Origin: Microbacterium hominis NBRC 15708
Lineage (GTDB): Bacteria; Actinomycetota; Actinomycetes; Actinomycetales; Microbacteriaceae
DNA: 64,000 nt
Reading direction: 5' to 3'
Assembly: GCF_001592125.1 (NCBI RefSeq)
Contig: NZ_BCWI01000001.1
Location: 372,001-436,000 of the forward strand
Shown here: positions 45,334-55,560 of the stretch, in pieces
Layout: each line of letters opens with the position of its first letter
How positions within the stretch are numbered: position 1 is the stretch's first letter
Notes under the pieces: generated by a model
What the model was told of the DNA's origin: nothing
Databases searched by the model: none
Seen by the model: only the letters and a program-made list of their open reading frames with translations
Made by a program: the position numbers and the translations under genes

Positions 45334-45537
45334 ATGTCGACCCAGCCCGCGGATCCCGAAGCGGTCATCCAAGAGATCGTCGAACGTCTCGAAGTGCGTT
45401 TCCCGAACGCCCCGGCCTCCGCGGTGAGGGCTGCTGTCGAGGAGGCTCGCGATCACTTCTCGCGCGCTCGCGTCAAGGACTTCCTGCCGGTGTTGATCGA
45501 GCGCGAGGCGAAGGCCCGGCTCGAACGACCCCTCTGA
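45334..45537 (+). CDS. Small three-helix protein
   Basis: A 67-residue protein with three predicted helices: DPEAVIQEIVERLEVRFP, SAVRAAVEEARDHFS and VKDFLPVLIEREAKARL. The pattern VxxLxxRFP...VxxAVxEA...ARVxDFLPVLxER matches small actinobacterial proteins named 'three-helix bundle dimerization domain'; I recall this rather than can verify it. It has a clear leaderless promoter and stands alone between ppgK and rnpB. The function is unknown. Confidence 0.75.
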   Translation: MSTQPADPEAVIQEIVERLEVRFPNAPASAVRAAVEEARDHFSRARVKDFLPVLIEREAKARLERPL

Positions 45538-45582
45538 CCCCTCCGGCGGTCGGGTCGCGAACCCTGCCGGACGGGGTGAGGC

Positions 45583-45961
45583 GAATGGGCCGGCCTGTAC
45601 GCCGGGTTCTGTCCGGGAGCTCGCGCTCCGTGGACGGTCATCTCTCTCGGCGACACGTTGCCGTGCCGCTCCAGCGGCCTACCCGGGGACTCGGCGAGCC
45701 GCGTCGGCATCCCCTGTCTGGCCTTGCTCCGGGCGAGGTTTACCGTGCGGACCGTGTCACCACGATCCCGGTGGTCTCTTACACCACCCTTTCACCCTTA
45801 CCCCGGTGCTCCGACGAGCGGAGTCCGGGGCGGTCTGCTCTCTGTGGCACTGTCTCGCGGATTGCTCCGGGTGGGTGTTACCCACCGCCCTGCCCTGTGG
45901 AGCCCGGACGTTCCTCGGTGCGGGTGTGACCCCGCCACGCGACCGTCCAGCCGACCCATTC
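45583..45961 (-). ncRNA. rnpB: RNase P RNA, type A
   Basis: The catalytic RNA of RNase P, which matures tRNA 5' ends. On the minus strand the 5' conserved core GAGGAACGTCCGGGCTCC is present. The central GGTAAGGGTGAAAGGGTGG and GTGTAAGAGACCACC region and the 3' core CAGAACCCGGCGTACAGGCC are also recognisable. The ends are set by the P1 helix: GAATGGGTCGG at the 5' end pairs with CCGGCCCATTC at the 3' end. Coordinates are therefore approximate to a few nucleotides. Plus-strand reading frames through this region are spurious. Confidence 0.95.
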
Positions 45962-46065
45962 GCTCCCCCGATCCTACTGGTTCGCGTCGTTCCGACGTGG
46001 TACGGTGTCGCCACGAGGCCCGGCTGGGGGGGTTTGGGCTCGCATCGCCTGGGGGAGGCATCATC

Positions 46066-46737
46066 ATGCGTAAGTACGCGCTGCCCGTTTTTCTTGCCGT
46101 CGTTCTGCTGTCGGGGGGTGCGTCGGCCGCGTCGGCTGCCGATACCGGCGACGACTACGGCCCCGACACGCCGTCATCGCCGTCGCTGAGCGGGACGACG
46201 GTCTCGCCGTCCTGCGACGCGAACGTGCCGTGGATCGACTACTCGGTGGTCCTGAACGATCCGGACGGCCAGGCCACGAGCCACACGGCGCGCCTGGTGC
46301 TGACCGACGGTGAGCAGAGCACCACCATCGCACTCGGAGAGATCGTCGACGGGACGCTGTCCGGACGGGTGCTCTGGCCCGGCGCATCGGTGGACGAGAA
46401 CGGGCAGGGGAACGGATGGCCCGGGTGGGCCTTCGAGAACGGCCAGTGGGTCGCGTCGCCGGGCAACTTCGCCTGGACGAGGGGCGACATCTCGGCCACC
46501 GTCGAGGTGAACCCGTCACTGCGGGTCGCGCTCTCCTACCCGCCGTCGACGCCGGCGTGTCTGACGGACCCCGCCGGTGTGGCGACGTCGGGAGCCGTCG
46601 CGGCGGCGGGGATGTCGCTGCCGGCGACGGGCGGCGACGGCGCAGCCGTGCTCCCGCTCACGGGCCTCGCGCTCGCGCTCGTGGTCGGCGGCGGTGCCCT
46701 GCTGTACGTCCGGCGCGCGCGCCGCGCCCGTGACTGA
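46066..46737 (+). CDS. LPXTG cell-wall-anchored surface protein
   Basis: A 223-residue exported protein. The signal peptide (MRKYALPVFLAVVLLSGGAS, cut near SAASAA) is followed by a beta-rich extracellular domain containing two Cys. A sortase motif LPATG at about residue 185 precedes a hydrophobic helix (LTGLALALVVGGGALLYV) and a basic tail RRARRARD. Sortase would join the Thr to the wall; no sortase is in the window. GGGGGAGG precedes the ATG. The stop overlaps the GTG start of the DUF4012 gene, so the two surface proteins are made together. The binding target is unknown. Confidence 0.88.
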   Translation: MRKYALPVFLAVVLLSGGASAASAADTGDDYGPDTPSSPSLSGTTVSPSCDANVPWIDYSVVLNDPDGQATSHTARLVLTDGEQSTTIALGEIVDGTLSGRVLWPGASVDENGQGNGWPGWAFENGQWVASPGNFAWTRGDISATVEVNPSLRVALSYPPSTPACLTDPAGVATSGAVAAAGMSLPATGGDGAAVLPLTGLALALVVGGGALLYVRRARRARD

Positions 46738-48508
46738 GGTCGCGCCGCCCACCACCGCGACCGGATCGCGCCGCCGGAAGCGGCGGCGGGGCGCTCTGGT
46801 CGCCGTCGTGGTGGTCGGGCTGCTCCTCGCGGTGGCGGGATGGCTCGGCATCCGCGGGTGGATGGCGAAGAACGAGCTCGAGGAGGTCGTCGCGCTGCAA
46901 CCGCGCCTGTCGGCGGCCCTCGCCGCGGGCGACCTGGCCGCGCTGACCCCCGTCGTCGATGCCGCACGGGAGCATGCGTCGCGCGCAGCCGCCCTGACGT
47001 CGGACCCGCTGTGGCGAGCCAGTGAAGCGATCCCTGTCGTGGGGGCGAACACCGCCGCCGTGCGGATGCTGGCGGACACCGTCCGCGATGTCGCCGCCGC
47101 GACCGGCGATGTCCTCGTCGCGGCGCAGCCCACCGGCGGTGCGGACGGAACGATCGACCTGTCGGGGGTCGCCGCGGTCTCGGCTCCGCTCGACGCTCTC
47201 GCGCAGCGCGTGGCCGCCGCCGACGGCGCCCTCACCGCGCTCCCCCGCGACCAGCTCGTCGGTCCGCTGCGGGATGCCGCAGACAGCGCCGGCGTCGCGG
47301 TCGCCGCCGGGGCGCCGCTGCTGCGGGACGCGGCCGCCGCGGCGAACGCGCTCCCGGGGATGCTGGGTGCCGACGGTGCGCGGACGATTCTGGTCATGAT
47401 CCAGAACACCGCGGAGGTGCGCACCGGCGGCGGCATCACCGGCTCCTTCCTCGCGATACGGGCGGTCGGCGGTCGCCTGGAGGTGACCGACCACGTCGAC
47501 TCCCGCGCCTTCCACTCGCTCGATCATCCGATCGCGGAGCTTCCTCCCGATCTCGTGGCGCTCTACGGTGAGGCTCCCGGGCGGTTCGTCATGAATGCGA
47601 CGATGACCCCCGACTTCGCCCTCAGCGCACGGCTCGCGTCGGCGTGGTGGCAGTCGCTCGGCCATGCCGCGCCGGACACGGTGGTGGCGGTCGATCCCGC
47701 CGTGCTCGCGTCTCTCCTCACGATCACCGGGCCACTGACCCTCTCCGACGGCACCGTCGTCGACCGCGGCGACGTGGTCGAGGACATCCTTGTTCGGCCC
47801 TACCTGGAGAAGACGGCCGACGAGCAGACGGCGATGCAGAGTGATCTCACGGATCGGCTGTTCGCGGCGCTCTCGTCGCGTCCCCTCGATCCGCTCCGCT
47901 GGATGGACGCCCTCGCGAAGCCGGTCGCGCAGGGGCGCGTGTCGGTGTGGAGCGCCCGGGCGGATGAGGGGTCGGCGCTGGCGCAGGGCCCGCTCGGCGG
48001 AGCGCTCGCCCGCCTGCGCGCGGCGGGACCCGACGCCGTGGGCGTCTTCTTCAACGATGCCACGACGGGGAAGATGGACACCTATCTGCACACGCGCATC
48101 GCTCCGTCGGTGCAGACGTGCCGCGCCGACGGCGCCGCCGACGTGACGCTCGCCGTGACGCTGCGCAGCAGCGCGACCGTGGCGGCTCGCGACTTCTCCG
48201 TGTGGATGACGGGAGCGGCGAACCCGTCCGCCCCCGGCGACATCACGACGGATGTCACGGCGATGATCCCGGACGGATGGTTCCTGGGCGGCGTGGAGCT
48301 CGACGGCGAACGGGCTTCCTCCACCGACGTCGACGGCGACGCGTCCGCGGCGACCCTCGCGCGTGTGACACTCGCTCCCGGACAGGAGCGCACATTGACG
48401 TTCCACTTCGTCGCCCCACGCGGCGCCGGGCTGCAGCCCGTCGTCGTGCACACCCCGATGATGAACGATGTCGACGTGGAGGCAACCAGCGCGCCCGGGT
48501 GCCGGTGA
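46730..48508 (+). CDS. DUF4012 domain-containing membrane-anchored protein
   Basis: A 592-residue protein of the DUF4012 family, found widely in actinobacteria near envelope or exopolysaccharide genes. A basic N-terminus (SRRRKRRRG) and one TM helix (ALVAVVVVGLLLAVAGWLGI) anchor a large extracytoplasmic domain. Family-like elements are ILVMIQNTAEVRTGGGITGS and GRFVMNATMTPDFALSARLA, then VDPAVLASLLTITGPL. The C-terminal 130 residues look like a separate beta-sandwich (RSSATVAARDFSVWMTG, ending in a Cys). The GTG at 46730 overlaps the LPXTG gene by 8 nt. Enzyme activity has not been established for the family. Confidence 0.87.
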   Translation: MTEVAPPTTATGSRRRKRRRGALVAVVVVGLLLAVAGWLGIRGWMAKNELEEVVALQPRLSAALAAGDLAALTPVVDAAREHASRAAALTSDPLWRASEAIPVVGANTAAVRMLADTVRDVAAATGDVLVAAQPTGGADGTIDLSGVAAVSAPLDALAQRVAAADGALTALPRDQLVGPLRDAADSAGVAVAAGAPLLRDAAAAANALPGMLGADGARTILVMIQNTAEVRTGGGITGSFLAIRAVGGRLEVTDHVDSRAFHSLDHPIAELPPDLVALYGEAPGRFVMNATMTPDFALSARLASAWWQSLGHAAPDTVVAVDPAVLASLLTITGPLTLSDGTVVDRGDVVEDILVRPYLEKTADEQTAMQSDLTDRLFAALSSRPLDPLRWMDALAKPVAQGRVSVWSARADEGSALAQGPLGGALARLRAAGPDAVGVFFNDATTGKMDTYLHTRIAPSVQTCRADGAADVTLAVTLRSSATVAARDFSVWMTGAANPSAPGDITTDVTAMIPDGWFLGGVELDGERASSTDVDGDASAATLARVTLAPGQERTLTFHFVAPRGAGLQPVVVHTPMMNDVDVEATSAPGCR

Positions 48509-48512
48509 CCCC

Positions 48513-50234
48513 TCAGTCCTTCGCGGCGTCGACGGCGATCCGCAGATCCAGGGGGAAGTCGATCGGGAACGAGCCGAAGAGCAGCCGAGCGGCGTTCGCG
48601 GCCGCCTCCCGCACCGCCTCGGCGACGGCTTCCGCGTGCGGGGCGGGGGTGTGCACGATGATCTCGTCGTGAAGGAAGAAGGCGAGGTGCGCGCGTCGGC
48701 CGAACACGGGCCCCGATGCCGCCGCGCCGTCTGCGGCGTCCACCTCGGGCAGGGCCGCGAGGCGGCCGCGCAGGTCGGCGAGCCACGCCGCCGCCCATTC
48801 GGCGGCGGTGCCCTGCACGACGAAGTTGCGGGTGAAGCGCCCGCGATCGCGGGCGGAGCGGCGGGCGCGGACGCGGTCTGCCTCCGTCGCGTCGGGAAGC
48901 GCGGCGGAGGCCTGGATCTCGCGCCAGGAGGATGACGGAGGCGGGCTGGAGCGACCGAGCCAGGTCGAGACGACTCCTCCCCGCTCCCCCGTCGCTGCGG
49001 CGTCGTCGACCAGTCCCATCGCCCGCGGGTAGGCGCGCCGCAGCGCCGGGACCAGGCGGCCGCTGTCTCCCGTCGTCGCACCGTACATCGCGCCGAGGAC
49101 CGCGATCTTGGCCTCCTGGCGGGTCTGGACCACCCCGCTCGCGACGATGCCCTCGTAGAGATCGCGCCCGCGCGCCGCCGACGCGAGCGATTCGTCGGAC
49201 GCCATCGCCGCGAGCACCCGCGGCTCCAGCTGCGCGACATCGGCCACGACGAGGGTCCACCCCGGATCGGCCCGGACGGCGCGGCGCAGCTGGCGCGGGA
49301 TCTGGAGTGCGCCGCCCCCGGATGATGCCCATCTGCCCGTCACGACCCCTCCGGGCACGTAGACGGGACGGAACCGGCCGTCGGCGGCCCACTCGTCGAG
49401 CCAGGCCCAGCCGTTCGCGCTCATCAGGCGCGTGAGCTTCTTGTAGGCGAGGAGGGGCCCGATGGCGGGATGGTCGTACTCGGCCAACTCCCACCGACTC
49501 GTGGATTCGGCGCGCACCCCGACGCGGTGAAGGCTGCGCAGGAGCTTCGGGTGCGAGTCCAGACTCGCCGCCGGGTCACCGAGCGCAACGCGCACGGCCG
49601 TCGCGAGGTCGCGCACGCGGGCGGGGAGCTCGCCGGGCGCGGGGCGGGCGCCGAGAACGTCCTCGAGGATCGCCTCGTGCGTCCGCCGATCCCAGGGCAG
49701 ACCTGCCGTGTTCATCTCCGTCGCCAGGAGCGCGCCGGCGGACTCGGCGGCGATCAACAGCTGCAGACGAGCGGGGTCTGCGCCGTCGCGGAGCGCGCGC
49801 TGCTGGCGCCGGAACTCGGCGAGCGCCTCGTCGGGATCGTCGGGCACGCCCGCACGCGCGGTGCCGTCGAGATCGAAGAGCGCGGGTGCGGTGGGTGTCG
49901 CGGGCTCGTCCACCGCGACATCCCACACCGTCGCGGCACGCAGCGCGGCCGCATCCGTGACGAGAGCGCTGTCGCGCAGGATCGCGTGCGCGAGCCGCAG
50001 GTCATGGCACCGTGCGAGGACGGCGCCGGCGCGGAGCGCCCGCGGATACCAGCGTGTCGTGTCGGACCAGACCCACCGGGTGAGCGGGTCGTCGTCCCAC
50101 CACGCGTCGAGCGCGCGGCGCTCGACGTGCTGGACGTCGAGGTCCGCACCGATCGTGGTGACGACCGCCTGCTCGCCCGACGTCGTGACCAGGCGCCAGC
50201 GCGGCGTGCTCCGTGCCGCGCTGGTGGCGTTCAC
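48513..50234 (-). CDS. Bifunctional 3'-5' exonuclease/DNA polymerase (family A, short form)
   Basis: A 573-residue PolA-like protein distinct from the usual 880-residue DNA polymerase I. The polymerase motifs are complete: motif A VVADVAQLEPRVLAAMA, motif B-like RQEAKIAVLGAMYGATTGDS and motif C FFLHDEIIVHTP. The N-terminal 200 residues are where an exonuclease would sit but I see only a degenerate version, and there is no 5'-3' nuclease domain. Actinobacterial genomes carry this as a second PolA-type protein, probably in repair. The GTG at 50234 overlaps the stop of the upstream zinc-ribbon gene (GTGA). Confidence 0.87.
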   Translation of the reverse strand: MNATSAARSTPRWRLVTTSGEQAVVTTIGADLDVQHVERRALDAWWDDDPLTRWVWSDTTRWYPRALRAGAVLARCHDLRLAHAILRDSALVTDAAALRAATVWDVAVDEPATPTAPALFDLDGTARAGVPDDPDEALAEFRRQQRALRDGADPARLQLLIAAESAGALLATEMNTAGLPWDRRTHEAILEDVLGARPAPGELPARVRDLATAVRVALGDPAASLDSHPKLLRSLHRVGVRAESTSRWELAEYDHPAIGPLLAYKKLTRLMSANGWAWLDEWAADGRFRPVYVPGGVVTGRWASSGGGALQIPRQLRRAVRADPGWTLVVADVAQLEPRVLAAMASDESLASAARGRDLYEGIVASGVVQTRQEAKIAVLGAMYGATTGDSGRLVPALRRAYPRAMGLVDDAAATGERGGVVSTWLGRSSPPPSSSWREIQASAALPDATEADRVRARRSARDRGRFTRNFVVQGTAAEWAAAWLADLRGRLAALPEVDAADGAAASGPVFGRRAHLAFFLHDEIIVHTPAPHAEAVAEAVREAAANAARLLFGSFPIDFPLDLRIAVDAAKD

Positions 50235-50962
50235 AGCCCCGATTCGTCCGTGCGCACGAGGATGCCGCCGCACTCGGGGCACTGGACGACGTCGTCGTCG
50301 GCGGCCTGGCGGATCGTCTGCAGATCGGTGCCCGCGAGCACCATGTTGCACCCCTCGCACGTGCGGCGGCGGAGCAGTCCGGCGCCGACACCGCGAGCGG
50401 ACAGGCGCTCGTACAGCGCGAGCAGATCCGCGGGCACACGGGCGGCGATGGCGGCGCGGTCGCGGGTGGCGGCCTCGCTGCGCGCGGTCGCGGCGGCGAC
50501 GCTCTCCTTCGCGGCGGCGCTCAGTCGCCCGCCCTCCTCGTTCACGGCGGCGATGGCCGCCTCCTGCGCCGCGACGGCGGCTTCGGCGGCCTCGAGCCGC
50601 TCCATCAGCTCGAGCTCGGCATCCTCGAGGTCGCTCTTGCGCTTCGCGAGCGACGCCAGCTCGTGCTCGAGTCCCTGCGCCTCCTTGGCGTTGGCCGAGG
50701 CCGCGAGGCGTTCCCGGTCGCGGGCGACACGAGCCTCGACGAGCGCGACATCCGACTCCAGACGCGCCAGCTCGGCGTTCACGTCGTCGCGGGCCCCGAG
50801 CAGCGTCGTCAGTTCGGCGGACTGGGCCTGGCGCTGCGCGAGCAACTCCTGCACACGGCCGGCCTGCTCCGGGTTGCGGCGGGCATGCTCAGCGTGCTGG
50901 ATCGCGGCGTCGAGCGTCGCGAGTTCGAGCAGGAGCTGCTGGTCGGCGGGTCGTGACTTCAC
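50231..50962 (-). CDS. Coiled-coil protein with C-terminal C4 zinc ribbon
   Basis: A 243-residue protein of the bacterial CT398-like/zf-RING_7 type. Residues 5-185 are a nearly continuous heptad-rich antiparallel coiled coil (for example LEHELASLAKRKSDLEDAEL). A C-terminal zinc ribbon follows, with Cys pairs CEGC and CPEC. The GTG at 50962 starts the coiled coil almost at once. In many actinobacteria this gene lies beside an RNase H/phosphoglycerate mutase-like gene or the short PolA, as here. A role as a nucleic-acid or secretion-related adaptor has been suggested for the family but is unsettled. Confidence 0.88.
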   Translation of the reverse strand: MKSRPADQQLLLELATLDAAIQHAEHARRNPEQAGRVQELLAQRQAQSAELTTLLGARDDVNAELARLESDVALVEARVARDRERLAASANAKEAQGLEHELASLAKRKSDLEDAELELMERLEAAEAAVAAQEAAIAAVNEEGGRLSAAAKESVAAATARSEAATRDRAAIAARVPADLLALYERLSARGVGAGLLRRRTCEGCNMVLAGTDLQTIRQAADDDVVQCPECGGILVRTDESGL

Positions 50963-51081
50963 CGTCCCAACCTACCGCTCCCGACGCAGGGGCGTTCCGG
51001 TCGGCGCGGACGTCGCACTAGCATGTTCACCCTGACCGCAGTGCTGCGCACCGTGCTCTGCGGATCCTCAGAGGAGGCGCC

Positions 51082-52584
51082 ATGAGCGTGATGCGCACGA
51101 AGTCCATCGAGCGATCGATCGCCGACACGGAGGAACCGGAGTTCCGGCTGCGAAAGTCGCTCTCCGCGCTCGACCTGACCGTCTTCGGGGTCGGCGTGGT
51201 GATCGGCGCCGGCATCTTCACCCTGACCGGCCGCGCCGCCCACGAGGTCGCCGGACCCGCGGTGGTCGTCAGCTTCATCGTGGCGGCGGTCGCCTGCGCT
51301 CTCGCGGCGATGTGTTACGCCGAGTTCGCATCGACGGTTCCGGTGTCGGGCTCCGCGTACACGTTCTCGTACGCCTCGCTCGGCGAGCTGTTCGCCTGGA
51401 TCATCGGATGGGACCTCATCCTCGAGATGTTCCTCGGCGCGAGCGTGGTCGCCCAGGGGTGGAGCGCGTACCTCGGCGTGCTCCTCGGCCAGCTCGGCAT
51501 CCCCTTGCCGGAGGCCATCGGCTACGGCGGCGTGGTCGATGTCATGGCGATCCTCCTGGTCATCGTCCTCGGCATCCTCATGACGATCGGCATCCGCGAG
51601 TCCATGCGTGTCAACCTCGTGCTCGTGGGGGTGAAGCTCTTCATCGTCCTGTTCGTGATCGTCGCCGGGATCATGTTCATCAACCCCGCCAACTACACGC
51701 CGTTCGTCCCGGATGCCGCGCCGCGCGAGGCGGCGACGGGTCTCATGCAGCCGCTGCTGCAGTTCCTCTCCGGCTCGGCGCCGATGGCGTTCGGCGTGGG
51801 CGGCATCTTCGCGGGCGCGGCCCTCGTCTTCTTCGCCTACATCGGCTTCGACGTCGTCGCCACGACGGCCGAGGAGACGAAGAACCCGCAGCGCGACCTC
51901 CCGATCGGCATCATCGCGTCGCTCGTGATCTGCACTGTTCTCTACTGCGCCGTCGCGCTCGTCGTGACCGGCATGGTGCGCTACGACGAGCTCGACCCCG
52001 CCGCCGCCCTCGCGAACGCGTTCACGGATCACGGTCAGGCCTGGATGGCCACGGTCATCTCCGCCGGAGCGGTGGCCGGCCTCACCACCGTCGTGCTGAC
52101 GCTGATGATCGGTGCGACGCGCATCATCTTCGCGATGTCGCGCGACGGTCTGCTCCCCCAGCGGCTCGCCAAGGTGCACCCCACCCGACGGACCCCCTGG
52201 GTGATCTCCATCGTGGTCACCGTGATCGTCGCCGTCGTCGCCGGACTGACCCCCATCGGTGTGCTCGAGGAGATGGTGAACATCGGCACGCTGTCGGCGT
52301 TCGTGCTGGTGTCGGTCGGTGTCGTCGTGCTGCGGCGCACCCGCCCCGACCTCAAGCGCGGCTTCCGGGTGCCCGGCAACCCGGTGCTTCCGCTCCTTTC
52401 GGCGCTCATCTGCGTCTACCTGATGCTGAACCTGACGGTGGAGACCTGGCTGCGGTTCCTCATCTGGCTCGTGATCGGGTTCGTGGTCTACTTCGCCTAC
52501 TCCCGCGGTCATTCCCGACTGGGCAAGGACGACGGGATGTACCTCAATCCCGCCGAGCCGCGTGTCGTCGGGCGCGACGGCTGA
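51082..52584 (+). CDS. APC-family amino acid permease
   Basis: A 500-residue cytoplasmic-membrane secondary transporter with about 12-14 TM helices. The first helix carries the substrate-contacting motif VVIGAGIFTLTGRAAH (GAGIF). FAYIGFDVVATTAEETKNPQ in TM6 is the APC signature, and QRLAKVHPTRRTPW sits in a cytoplasmic loop. The pattern resembles the cationic-amino-acid-transporter subgroup. GAGGAGG precedes the ATG at 51082. It is monocistronic; tRNA-Val begins 33 nt past the stop with its own -10 element. The exact substrate is not determinable. Confidence 0.92.
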   Translation: MSVMRTKSIERSIADTEEPEFRLRKSLSALDLTVFGVGVVIGAGIFTLTGRAAHEVAGPAVVVSFIVAAVACALAAMCYAEFASTVPVSGSAYTFSYASLGELFAWIIGWDLILEMFLGASVVAQGWSAYLGVLLGQLGIPLPEAIGYGGVVDVMAILLVIVLGILMTIGIRESMRVNLVLVGVKLFIVLFVIVAGIMFINPANYTPFVPDAAPREAATGLMQPLLQFLSGSAPMAFGVGGIFAGAALVFFAYIGFDVVATTAEETKNPQRDLPIGIIASLVICTVLYCAVALVVTGMVRYDELDPAAALANAFTDHGQAWMATVISAGAVAGLTTVVLTLMIGATRIIFAMSRDGLLPQRLAKVHPTRRTPWVISIVVTVIVAVVAGLTPIGVLEEMVNIGTLSAFVLVSVGVVVLRRTRPDLKRGFRVPGNPVLPLLSALICVYLMLNLTVETWLRFLIWLVIGFVVYFAYSRGHSRLGKDDGMYLNPAEPRVVGRDG

Positions 52585-52600
52585 CCGCAGCCCCTCCTCA

Positions 52601-52606
52601 TAGACT
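52601..52606 (+). promoter_or_regulatory. -10 element TAGACT of tRNA-Val
   Basis: TAGACT ends 10 nt before the first tRNA base. The same TAGACTGA sequence precedes acpP and the ATP-grasp gene. Confidence 0.55.
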
Positions 52607-52616
52607 GAGGGGGTCA

Positions 52617-52689
52617 GGGCCTTTAGCTCAGCTGGTAGAGCGCCACGTTTACACCGTGGATGTCGTCGGTTCGATCCCGGCAGGGCCCA
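52617..52689 (+). tRNA. tRNA-Val (anticodon TAC)
   Basis: A 73-nt cloverleaf. The acceptor is GGGCCTT/AGGGCCC with one G-T pair. The D-arm is GCTCAGCTGGTAGAGC, the anticodon arm CCACG-TTTACAC-CGTGG reads TAC, and the T-arm loop is TTCGATC. CCA is not encoded. Confidence 0.97.
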
Positions 52690-52726
52690 CTCGCGTCCCG
52701 CGCGGTCCACCCCATCGCGATGTGAC

Positions 52727-52732
52727 TAGGCT
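52727..52732 (+). promoter_or_regulatory. -10 element TAGGCT, candidate aceE promoter
   Basis: TAGGCT 90 nt before the aceE GTG. Unlike the leaderless cases it would give a leader of about 84 nt. No clear -35 is seen. Confidence 0.4.
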
Positions 52733-52822
52733 GATCCAGGACGCGTTGTCGACGCTGCACAAAGCCGCGCGCATCCCAAGCCCCATCCCTGGCACGATCT
52801 GCCAGACGACGAAAGGTGTCTC

Positions 52823-55552
52823 GTGACGGTCAACGATCAGGATCCGTACTCTCAGGGACCGCAGGACAGCGACCCCGAAGAGACGCACGAGTGGCAGGAA
52901 TCGCTGCAGCAGCTCGTCGACAGCAAGGGGGCGGGGCGCGGTCGCGAGATCATGCTCAGCCTGCTGAACAAGTCGCACGAGCTGCAGCTGAACGTGCCCC
53001 AGGTCCCCACGACCGACTACATCAACACGATCGCGCCGGAGAACGAGCCCGCCTTCCCCGGTGACGAGGAGATGGAGCGTCGCTACCGCCGGTGGATCCG
53101 CTGGAACGCCGCGCTCACCGTGCACCGTGCTCAGCGCCCCGGTATCGGCGTCGGCGGACACATCTCGACCTACGCGTCGTCCGCGTCGCTGTACGAAGTC
53201 GGCTTCAACCACTTCTTCCGCGGCCTCGATGACCCCACGGGCGGCGACCAGATCTTCATCCAGGGCCACGCCTCCCCCGGCATCTACGCCCGCTCCTTCC
53301 TCGAGGGGCGTCTGTCGGCCGACCAGCTCGACGGTTTCCGTCAGGAGAAGTCGAAGGCACCGCTGGGCATCCCGTCGTACCCGCACCCGCGGCTCATGCC
53401 CGAGTACTGGCAGTTCCCGACCGTGTCGATGGGTCTCGGACCCATCAACGCGATCTACCAGGCGATGACCAACAAGTACCTCACCAACCGCGGGATCAAG
53501 GACCTCTCGGGCTCGCGCGTCTGGGCCTTCCTCGGCGACGGTGAGATGGACGAGGTCGAGAGCCGCGGACAGCTCCAGGTCGCAGCCAACGAGGGTCTGG
53601 ACAACCTCACCTTCGTGGTGAACTGCAACCTCCAGCGCCTCGACGGACCGGTGCGCGGCAACGGCAAGATCATCCAGGAGCTCGAGGCGTTCTTCCGCGG
53701 CGCGGGCTGGAACGTCATCAAGGTCGTCTGGGGCCGCGGCTGGGACGACCTGCTCCAGGTCGACACCGACGGTGCTCTCGTGCGCCTCATGAACACGACG
53801 CCGGACGGCGACTTCCAGACCTATCGCGCGGAGGACGGCAAGTTCATCCGCGACCACTTCTTCGGCCGCGACGAGCGCACCGCCGCCATGGTGAAGGACT
53901 GGTCGGACGAGGACATCTGGGGCAAGCTGCGCCGCGGTGGCCTGGACTACCAGAAGCTCTACGCCGCCTACAAGGCCGCCACCGAGCACAAGGGCCAGCC
54001 CACGGTCATCCTCGCGAAGACCATCAAGGGATACGGTCTCGGTCACCACTTCGAGGGGCGCAACGCGACCCACCAGATGAAGAAGATGACGCTCGACGAC
54101 CTCAAGCACTTCCGCGACTCGATGCGCATCCCGGTCTCCGACGCGCAGCTCGAGGAGAACCCATACGCCCCGCCGTACTTCCACCCGGGCATGGAGGACG
54201 AGACCATCCAGTACATGGTGGAGAAGCGTCGCGCCCTCGGCGGGTTCCTGCCGGAGCGCCGCACCCACCACGTGCCGATCAGCCTGCCCGACGACAGCGC
54301 GTACGCGCTGCCGAAGAAGGGCTCCGGCACGCAGGAAGTCGCCACGACGATGGCCTTCGTCCGCCTGCTGAAGGACCTGCTGCGCTCGAAGGACTTCGGC
54401 AACCGCATCGTCCCGATCATCCCGGACGAGGCGCGCACCTTCGGTCTCGACGCGTTCTTCCCGACCGCGAAGATCTACAACCCGAACGGTCAGAACTACA
54501 CCTCGGTCGACCGTGAGCTCCTCCTCGCCTACAAGGAGAGCCCGCAGGGGCAGATCATGCACGTCGGCATCAACGAGGCGGGTGCGGTCGCCGCCTTCAC
54601 CGGCACGGGCACCTCGTACGCCACGCACGGCGAGCCGCTGATCCCGGTCTACATCTTCTACTCGATGTTCGGCTTCCAGCGCACCGGCGACGCGCAGTGG
54701 GCGGCGGCGGACCAGATGGCCCGCGGCTTCATCATGGGCGCGACGGCCGGTCGCACCACGCTGACCGGTGAGGGCCTCCAGCACGCCGACGGCCACTCGC
54801 ACCTGCTGGCCTCGACGAACCCCGCCACCGTGTCGTACGACCCGGCGTACGGGTACGAGATCGCCCACATCGTGCGCTCCGGCCTGGACCGCATGTATGG
54901 CGGCAACCACCCCGACCCCAACGTGATGTACTACATCACCCTCTACAACGAGCCGCTGGTGCAGCCGGCCGAGCCCGAGGGCGTCGACGTCGACGGCATC
55001 GTCCGCGGCATCCACCGCATCTCCGAGGGTTCCGGCGACGGTCACCGCGTGCAGCTGCTCGCGTCGGGCGTCGGCGTGCCGTGGGTGCTCGAGGCGCAGC
55101 AGCTGCTGCGCGACGACTGGGGTGTGGCCGCCGACGTCTGGTCGGTCACGAGCTGGACGGAGCTGCGCCGCGACGGTCTCGCCGCCGACGAGCACAACTT
55201 CCTCAACCCGCTCGCCGAGCCGCGCACCGCGTACCTGACCGAGAAGCTCCGCGACACCGCGGGTCCGGTGCTGGGCGTGAGCGACTACATGCACGCGGTC
55301 CAGGACCAGATCCGCGAGTGGGTGCCCCGTCGCTACGTGACGCTGGGTGCCGACGGCTTCGGCTTCTCCGACACGCGTGCCGCGGCGCGTCGCTTCTTCA
55401 AGATCGACGGACCGTCGATCGTGGTCCGCGCGCTGCAGGCGCTGGCCGACGAAGGACTCGTCGACCGCTCGCTGTCCGCCCAGGCGATCGAGAAGTACCG
55501 TCTGCACGACGTGACGGCCGGAACGACCGGGAACGCCGGCGGCGAGAGCTGA
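52823..55552 (+). CDS. aceE: Pyruvate dehydrogenase E1, homodimeric AceE type
   Basis: A 909-residue ThDP enzyme that decarboxylates pyruvate and acetylates the E2 lipoyl group. The N-terminal part has [37 protein letters not shown], then the ThDP/Mg motif [19 protein letters not shown] with [20 protein letters not shown], mark the family. [16 protein letters not shown] and [18 protein letters not shown] follow. Actinobacteria use this single-chain E1 with the E2 and E3 encoded elsewhere, here probably sucB and lpdA. The start is GTG 52823 with AAAGGTG upstream. It lies 8 nt before fasR, linking acetyl-CoA supply to fatty-acid synthesis. Confidence 0.97.
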   Translation: MTVNDQDPYSQGPQDSDPEETHEWQESLQQLVDSKGAGRGREIMLSLLNKSHELQLNVPQVPTTDYINTIAPENEPAFPGDEEMERRYRRWIRWNAALTVHRAQRPGIGVGGHISTYASSASLYEVGFNHFFRGLDDPTGGDQIFIQGHASPGIYARSFLEGRLSADQLDGFRQEKSKAPLGIPSYPHPRLMPEYWQFPTVSMGLGPINAIYQAMTNKYLTNRGIKDLSGSRVWAFLGDGEMDEVESRGQLQVAANEGLDNLTFVVNCNLQRLDGPVRGNGKIIQELEAFFRGAGWNVIKVVWGRGWDDLLQVDTDGALVRLMNTTPDGDFQTYRAEDGKFIRDHFFGRDERTAAMVKDWSDEDIWGKLRRGGLDYQKLYAAYKAATEHKGQPTVILAKTIKGYGLGHHFEGRNATHQMKKMTLDDLKHFRDSMRIPVSDAQLEENPYAPPYFHPGMEDETIQYMVEKRRALGGFLPERRTHHVPISLPDDSAYALPKKGSGTQEVATTMAFVRLLKDLLRSKDFGNRIVPIIPDEARTFGLDAFFPTAKIYNPNGQNYTSVDRELLLAYKESPQGQIMHVGINEAGAVAAFTGTGTSYATHGEPLIPVYIFYSMFGFQRTGDAQWAAADQMARGFIMGATAGRTTLTGEGLQHADGHSHLLASTNPATVSYDPAYGYEIAHIVRSGLDRMYGGNHPDPNVMYYITLYNEPLVQPAEPEGVDVDGIVRGIHRISEGSGDGHRVQLLASGVGVPWVLEAQQLLRDDWGVAADVWSVTSWTELRRDGLAADEHNFLNPLAEPRTAYLTEKLRDTAGPVLGVSDYMHAVQDQIREWVPRRYVTLGADGFGFSDTRAAARRFFKIDGPSIVVRALQALADEGLVDRSLSAQAIEKYRLHDVTAGTTGNAGGES

Positions 55553-55560
55553 CCGGTTCG

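Noticed and set aside
45576..45929. A plus-strand reading frame over the RNase P region
   Set aside because: The conserved RNase P RNA cores are on the minus strand; the protein frame is spurious.
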